DNA of 64,000 nucleotides from Combretum micranthum (lineage: Eukaryota; Streptophyta; Magnoliopsida; Myrtales; Combretaceae), in contig JAMXBD010002255.1 in NCBI GenBank assembly GCA_024138025.1, forward strand, positions 1 to 64,000. The letters are read 5' to 3'. A program made the position numbers and the translations under genes. The notes beneath the pieces were generated by a model, which was not told where the DNA came from, did no database searches, and saw only the letters and a list, made by a program, of their open reading frames with translations. How positions within the stretch are numbered: the stretch's first letter is position 1; each line of letters starts with the position of its first letter. Of this stretch, positions 60,740 through 64,000 are shown in pieces.

Positions 60740-60940
60740 GGGTTTGTTTGTTTCATCTTTTTTCTGGTCAGTTTGACATTTTATTTTTTATTATATTTAA
60801 ATAGATATTTATTAAGAAATAAATACAAATGAAAATAAACATTTTTACTTACAAACAAATCAAATACGTATAGGATATAAATACAAATCAGACACATATA
60901 AGATACAACTAAAAATTAATAAATCCAAAGAGACACTTAA
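60740..60940 (+). repeat. dispersed repeat family R1, copy C
   Basis: Starts GGGTTTGTTTGTTTCATC, then TTTTTTCTGGTCAGTTTGACA, AATACAAATGAAAATAAACA and ACTTACAAACAAATCAAAT, ending near GACACTTAA. It is clearly the same family as 51230-51450. Confidence 0.7.
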
Positions 60941-61143
60941 CTCAGATTGTGGGAGTAGAGACGTGCTGGTCTATAGATTCACTGAGCACTATAAGCGGGG
61001 TTTTACTTGTAAGGTTGGAATGTCGCCAAGTTGAACTCTTGCGATCTCAAGTCTCCACACATATACTACCTGTTTCTCAACATGACTCTTTTAACATAAA
61101 AGAATTCTCCAACTTCTCTCATATGGGGTATCCTCATCAGTAG

Positions 61144-61801
61144 TAGGGTTGCAAACGAGCCGGATTGCTCGCGAGCTACTCGAGTTCGATTTGCTTCAGG
61201 CTCTATTCAAGCTTGATTAGTAAACGAGCCAAGATTGAGCCTAAAGTAAAGCTCCTTTATCTAAACGAGCTGAGCTCGAGCTTTGATTTAGGCTCGCGAA
61301 TCAGCTCGTGAACAAACTTTGACTATGTTCGTTAACAAGCTCATTAATAAGCTTGTTAGTAGATTTGTGAATTTTTTTATGTATATTATATTATAATTAA
61401 AACAACAAAAACTAATTTCTCTTTAATAATTATATATGTTTATAGCAACACTTATATATATATATTATATTATATTTTAGGTTAAAAAAATGAAAAATAG
61501 GCTATTCAAATAAGTCGAGCTCAAATTTAAATTCTATGCTCGATAAAAGTTCAATAGACTTGATAAAAAGCTTGGCTTGGCTTGGCTTGGCTTGGCTTGA
61601 GTTCATTTTATAAACGAGCTAAGCTCAAATTTAAGCTATATTTTGTTTAGTTAAATGAGCCGAGCTCAAACCTTAATTTTAGACTCAATAAAAAGCTTGG
61701 ATTGAGTTTGATCTTGTTAAATTTTAAATGAATCGAGCCTGAACTTCTAAAAGTTTGGCTTTGTAAGGTTCGGGCTTGGGCTCGACTTGTGTACAGTCCT
61801 A
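61144..61801. mobile_element. non-autonomous hAT-like element, CGAGC type
   Basis: A 658-bp element starts TAGGGTTGCAAACGAGCCGG; its inverted right end is TAGGACTGTACACAAGTCGAG. The flanking 8-mers ATCAGTAG (61136-61143) and ATTAGTAG (61802-61809) agree at seven of eight positions, as expected for a slightly aged hAT target duplication. Subterminal GAGCTCGAG/AGCTCG words are dense, and a (GGCTT)n run lies near 61572-61600. No coding capacity. Confidence 0.8.
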
Positions 61802-61809
61802 ATTAGTAG

Positions 61810-62704
61810 TTAGAAGATTGGATATTGGTTGAACTAAGGGGCAATAAGGTTAGGATATTTTTAATGTATTTTGTTTTTTTATTTTACTTACAGTTCAAAA
61901 GTCTTTACGTATTTCCCCTTTTCTAAATTATTAACGTATCAAAGCAAAAGCATTATAAAAAGTGATAAGCTAACGATTCACCGGCCAACCATTCCTTAAT
62001 GATTTAAATTTCTTATAGAAAGGATGACGCAGACGAACACTAGAAGACAAACCACCCTAAGCGATAAAAATATCACACCTAAGGAAAAACAGAAAACAGA
62101 AAAAAAAAAAAAACCAAAGCAATTATAAAACAATTCCTTTCTTCTTCTTCTTTATTAGCTCTGACCTATTTCCGATTCTCATCTCCTTCTCACCACACTT
62201 ACTTTATTTTTATTTTCTAATAATTGTTACAATTTAAAAAATATTTACTAAATTACAAATTCAAATAGTCTAAGTCATTATCTAGCCTTAAAATTATTTA
62301 TCATATCAATTCTTATAACCATAGCGGTACTTAAATGATAACATTTTACAGAAAGTTAAATAATTTTAACATTCTCACTAATCTTAGTTTTTAGCTGAAA
62401 GAAAACAATGAAAAATAAAAATAATAATAAAACAGCCCTAGACAAAATAAAAATAATAATAAACAGACAGCCGCATTATATTTTAGTTTTCGTTGAATCA
62501 TTACATCTTCCTTAGCATTCTCATTTTTTCCCAAGGTGGGCGTTTTTGACCCGGTAAGCTTAAAAACCCACAATTAGCTGCCTTAACAACCTCAAAATCA
62601 AACCTCTGACTTTTGTTTCTTCATTTTCTTTCTTCTTTAGTCTCTCTTATACCTCACATCATTTCAGTTTCTTGTCTTAAATTTCATATTTACCGGTCTG
62701 AATA
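61810..62704 (+). promoter_or_regulatory. upstream region and 5' leader of the TOL gene
   Basis: AT-rich DNA changes to a T/C-rich leader from about 62600 to the ATG at 62705, as is common in plant 5' UTRs. No convincing TATA box was found, so the transcription start is uncertain. Poly-A and CTT runs occur near 62100 and 62141. The minus-strand frame at 62391-62573 is not a credible gene. Confidence 0.4.
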
Positions 62705-64000
62705 ATGGCTTCTTGGTTTGGGTACGAATTTCGATCACACTCTATTTAATTTTCCAATTTTAGTCTGTTGACTTTTAGGGTTTTAGCTAAGAAGCTGATT
62801 ACAAAACCCTAATTTGGGGTAATTTAGGACATCTTGTTAGTAGAAAAAAAGTGGTGATAATTTGGTGAATCGATCTGATTCATTTCAAGTTTTGTGAATT
62901 GTTTTTGTTTTGGTTTTGTGTTTGTGCTGTTTAGGAATTTGTCGTTTCAAGAGAGGAGTCAAGGGGAGAACAACGGAGCCATGGCTCGTGATGCAGCTGC
63001 TTGTGCGGAGAGGGCCACCAGTGATTTGTTGATTGGTCCCGATTGGGCTATAAATATCGAGCTTTGTGATATCATCAACATGGATCCGAGGTATGGCTTG
63101 CGATCGCTTGTTATTCTAGGGGTTTCTTCGTTAATATAATGTTGTCTCTGTGGTTTCTTGCTTTAGGTTTCTTTTGTAGCTTCCTTGAAATTGTTGATTT
63201 CGAGCTGATTCGTAGTATTACTGATTTCCTTGATTAGAATGGAAGTGGCTTAGTGAGAGATTCTTGATTAATTCCATATTTAGTAGAAGACAAAGAATTG
63301 AAGGGAATTTCGTTACATTTAGTTCAAAAGCGGTGAAGGATTTGTAATTCCTCTGGTGAAAATTACATTTTGTGAGAAATAGCAATTATTAAGAATTCTT
63401 TATCTATTCCACAATACATAAAATAGATATAATTTTACTTTTTGCAAACTAATAAGAAAATAGCTATCTTACAATAATAAAGATAGATAATAATTCCATT
63501 CGATTAAACCAAAGGTAACGTTATAGAACTGAATGTCTACAAAAACTTATTGAAAATTACTTAAGAAGGCTGAGAAGCTTAATTGTGTGAGATTGAGTTT
63601 CCTCTTAAAATTGACCGGTCATGTGGGACTGGTTTTCACAAGTATACATTCCTTTCCTCTCAGCAATGGTGCCGTGTTAGGCTCCATTTTCTTGACCAAG
63701 CTTATAGCTACTTTTCTTTGTGCTATTCTTTGGAAGGCTAGAAATGTTGCCAAAAGCTTATAGCTTCCTCAAACTATTTGTACTGCTTCATTAGTAATTA
63801 TAGATACATCCTCTATAGGTTTTTGTATCACTTCATTTACATCATTATATCTATCACTGTTCTAGTTTCTTATTCATTTGGTGCAGTAATATTGGCTTTC
63901 TCTGTTTGTTGAATTTGATTTTTTAGGCAAGCCAAGGATGCCATGAAAGTACTCAAAAGACGTCTAGGGAGTAAAAGTCCTAAGATACAGCTTTTGGCTC
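62705..64000 (+). CDS. TOM1-like (TOL) VHS-domain protein, 5' part only
   Basis: Exons are 62705-62721, 62935-63090 and 63927 to the window end, GT-AG with consistent phases. The start [18 protein letters not shown] leads into a VHS domain: [40 protein letters not shown] and [14 protein letters not shown]. This is closest in memory to the plant TOL3/TOL4 group. TOL proteins bind ubiquitinated cargo through VHS and GAT domains and act in place of ESCRT-0 in endosomal sorting of plasma-membrane proteins. The GAT domain and C-terminal part lie beyond the window. The first coding exon is only 17 nt. A second in-frame ATG at 62981 (AGCCATGGC) is in good context and would give a protein without the 20-residue leader, so the start is probable but not certain. 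Confidence 0.92.

Overview
The window is nuclear DNA from a flowering plant, most likely a eudicot. This rests on genes split by GT-AG introns, a membrane-tethered NAC transcription factor, a plant TOM1-like VHS protein, and AT-rich intergenic DNA packed with plant transposon relics (PIF/Harbinger, hAT-like, foldback MITEs, Ty3/gypsy-type LTRs). No tRNA, rRNA, CRISPR array or organellar block was recognised, and the species cannot be named from the sequence.

Three host genes are supported, all on the + strand. (1) At 8371-11832 a three-exon gene encodes a 307-aa basic, Ser-rich plant protein of unknown function. (2) At 38398-42002 a five-exon gene encodes a NAC domain followed by an acidic middle and a C-terminal membrane anchor (NTL type, NAC013/016/017 clade). 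One base is missing in exon 4, so the gene as written stops before the anchor. (3) From 62705 past the window end lie the first exons of a TOM1-like (TOL) ubiquitin-binding VHS protein. The three genes share no obvious pathway.

Layout. 1-8.3 kb: AT-rich DNA with a SINE-like relic, a degenerate LTR-like stretch and two foldback MITEs. 8.4-11.8 kb: gene 1. 12-26 kb: gene-free, with a 200-bp tandem duplication, a gypsy integrase scrap, several MITE- or SINE-like pieces and a TATCGC-rich cluster. 26.5-28.7 kb: a 1.5-kb element with long inverted termini and a palindromic MITE. 28.8-32.8 kb: a complete but dead two-ORF PIF/Harbinger element with TAA target duplications. 33.1-35.9 kb: a solo LTR. 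38.1-42.2 kb: the NAC gene. 44.4-47.0 kb: a second solo LTR of the same family in the opposite orientation. 47.1-48.3 kb: gag/protease debris. 51.2-61.8 kb: a cluster of non-autonomous hAT-like elements (GGTTCC-rich, GGGTCGG-rich and CGAGC-rich types). 62.1-64.0 kb: the TOL gene.

Observations most worth a second look: the frameshift that would free the NAC factor from its membrane; an array of AACGGC words inside the Harbinger element whose second protein is Myb/SANT-like; palindromic ~52-bp repeats at the matching position of two related LTRs; and a poly-A tract with a perfect 14-bp duplication that looks like an almost empty retroinsertion.
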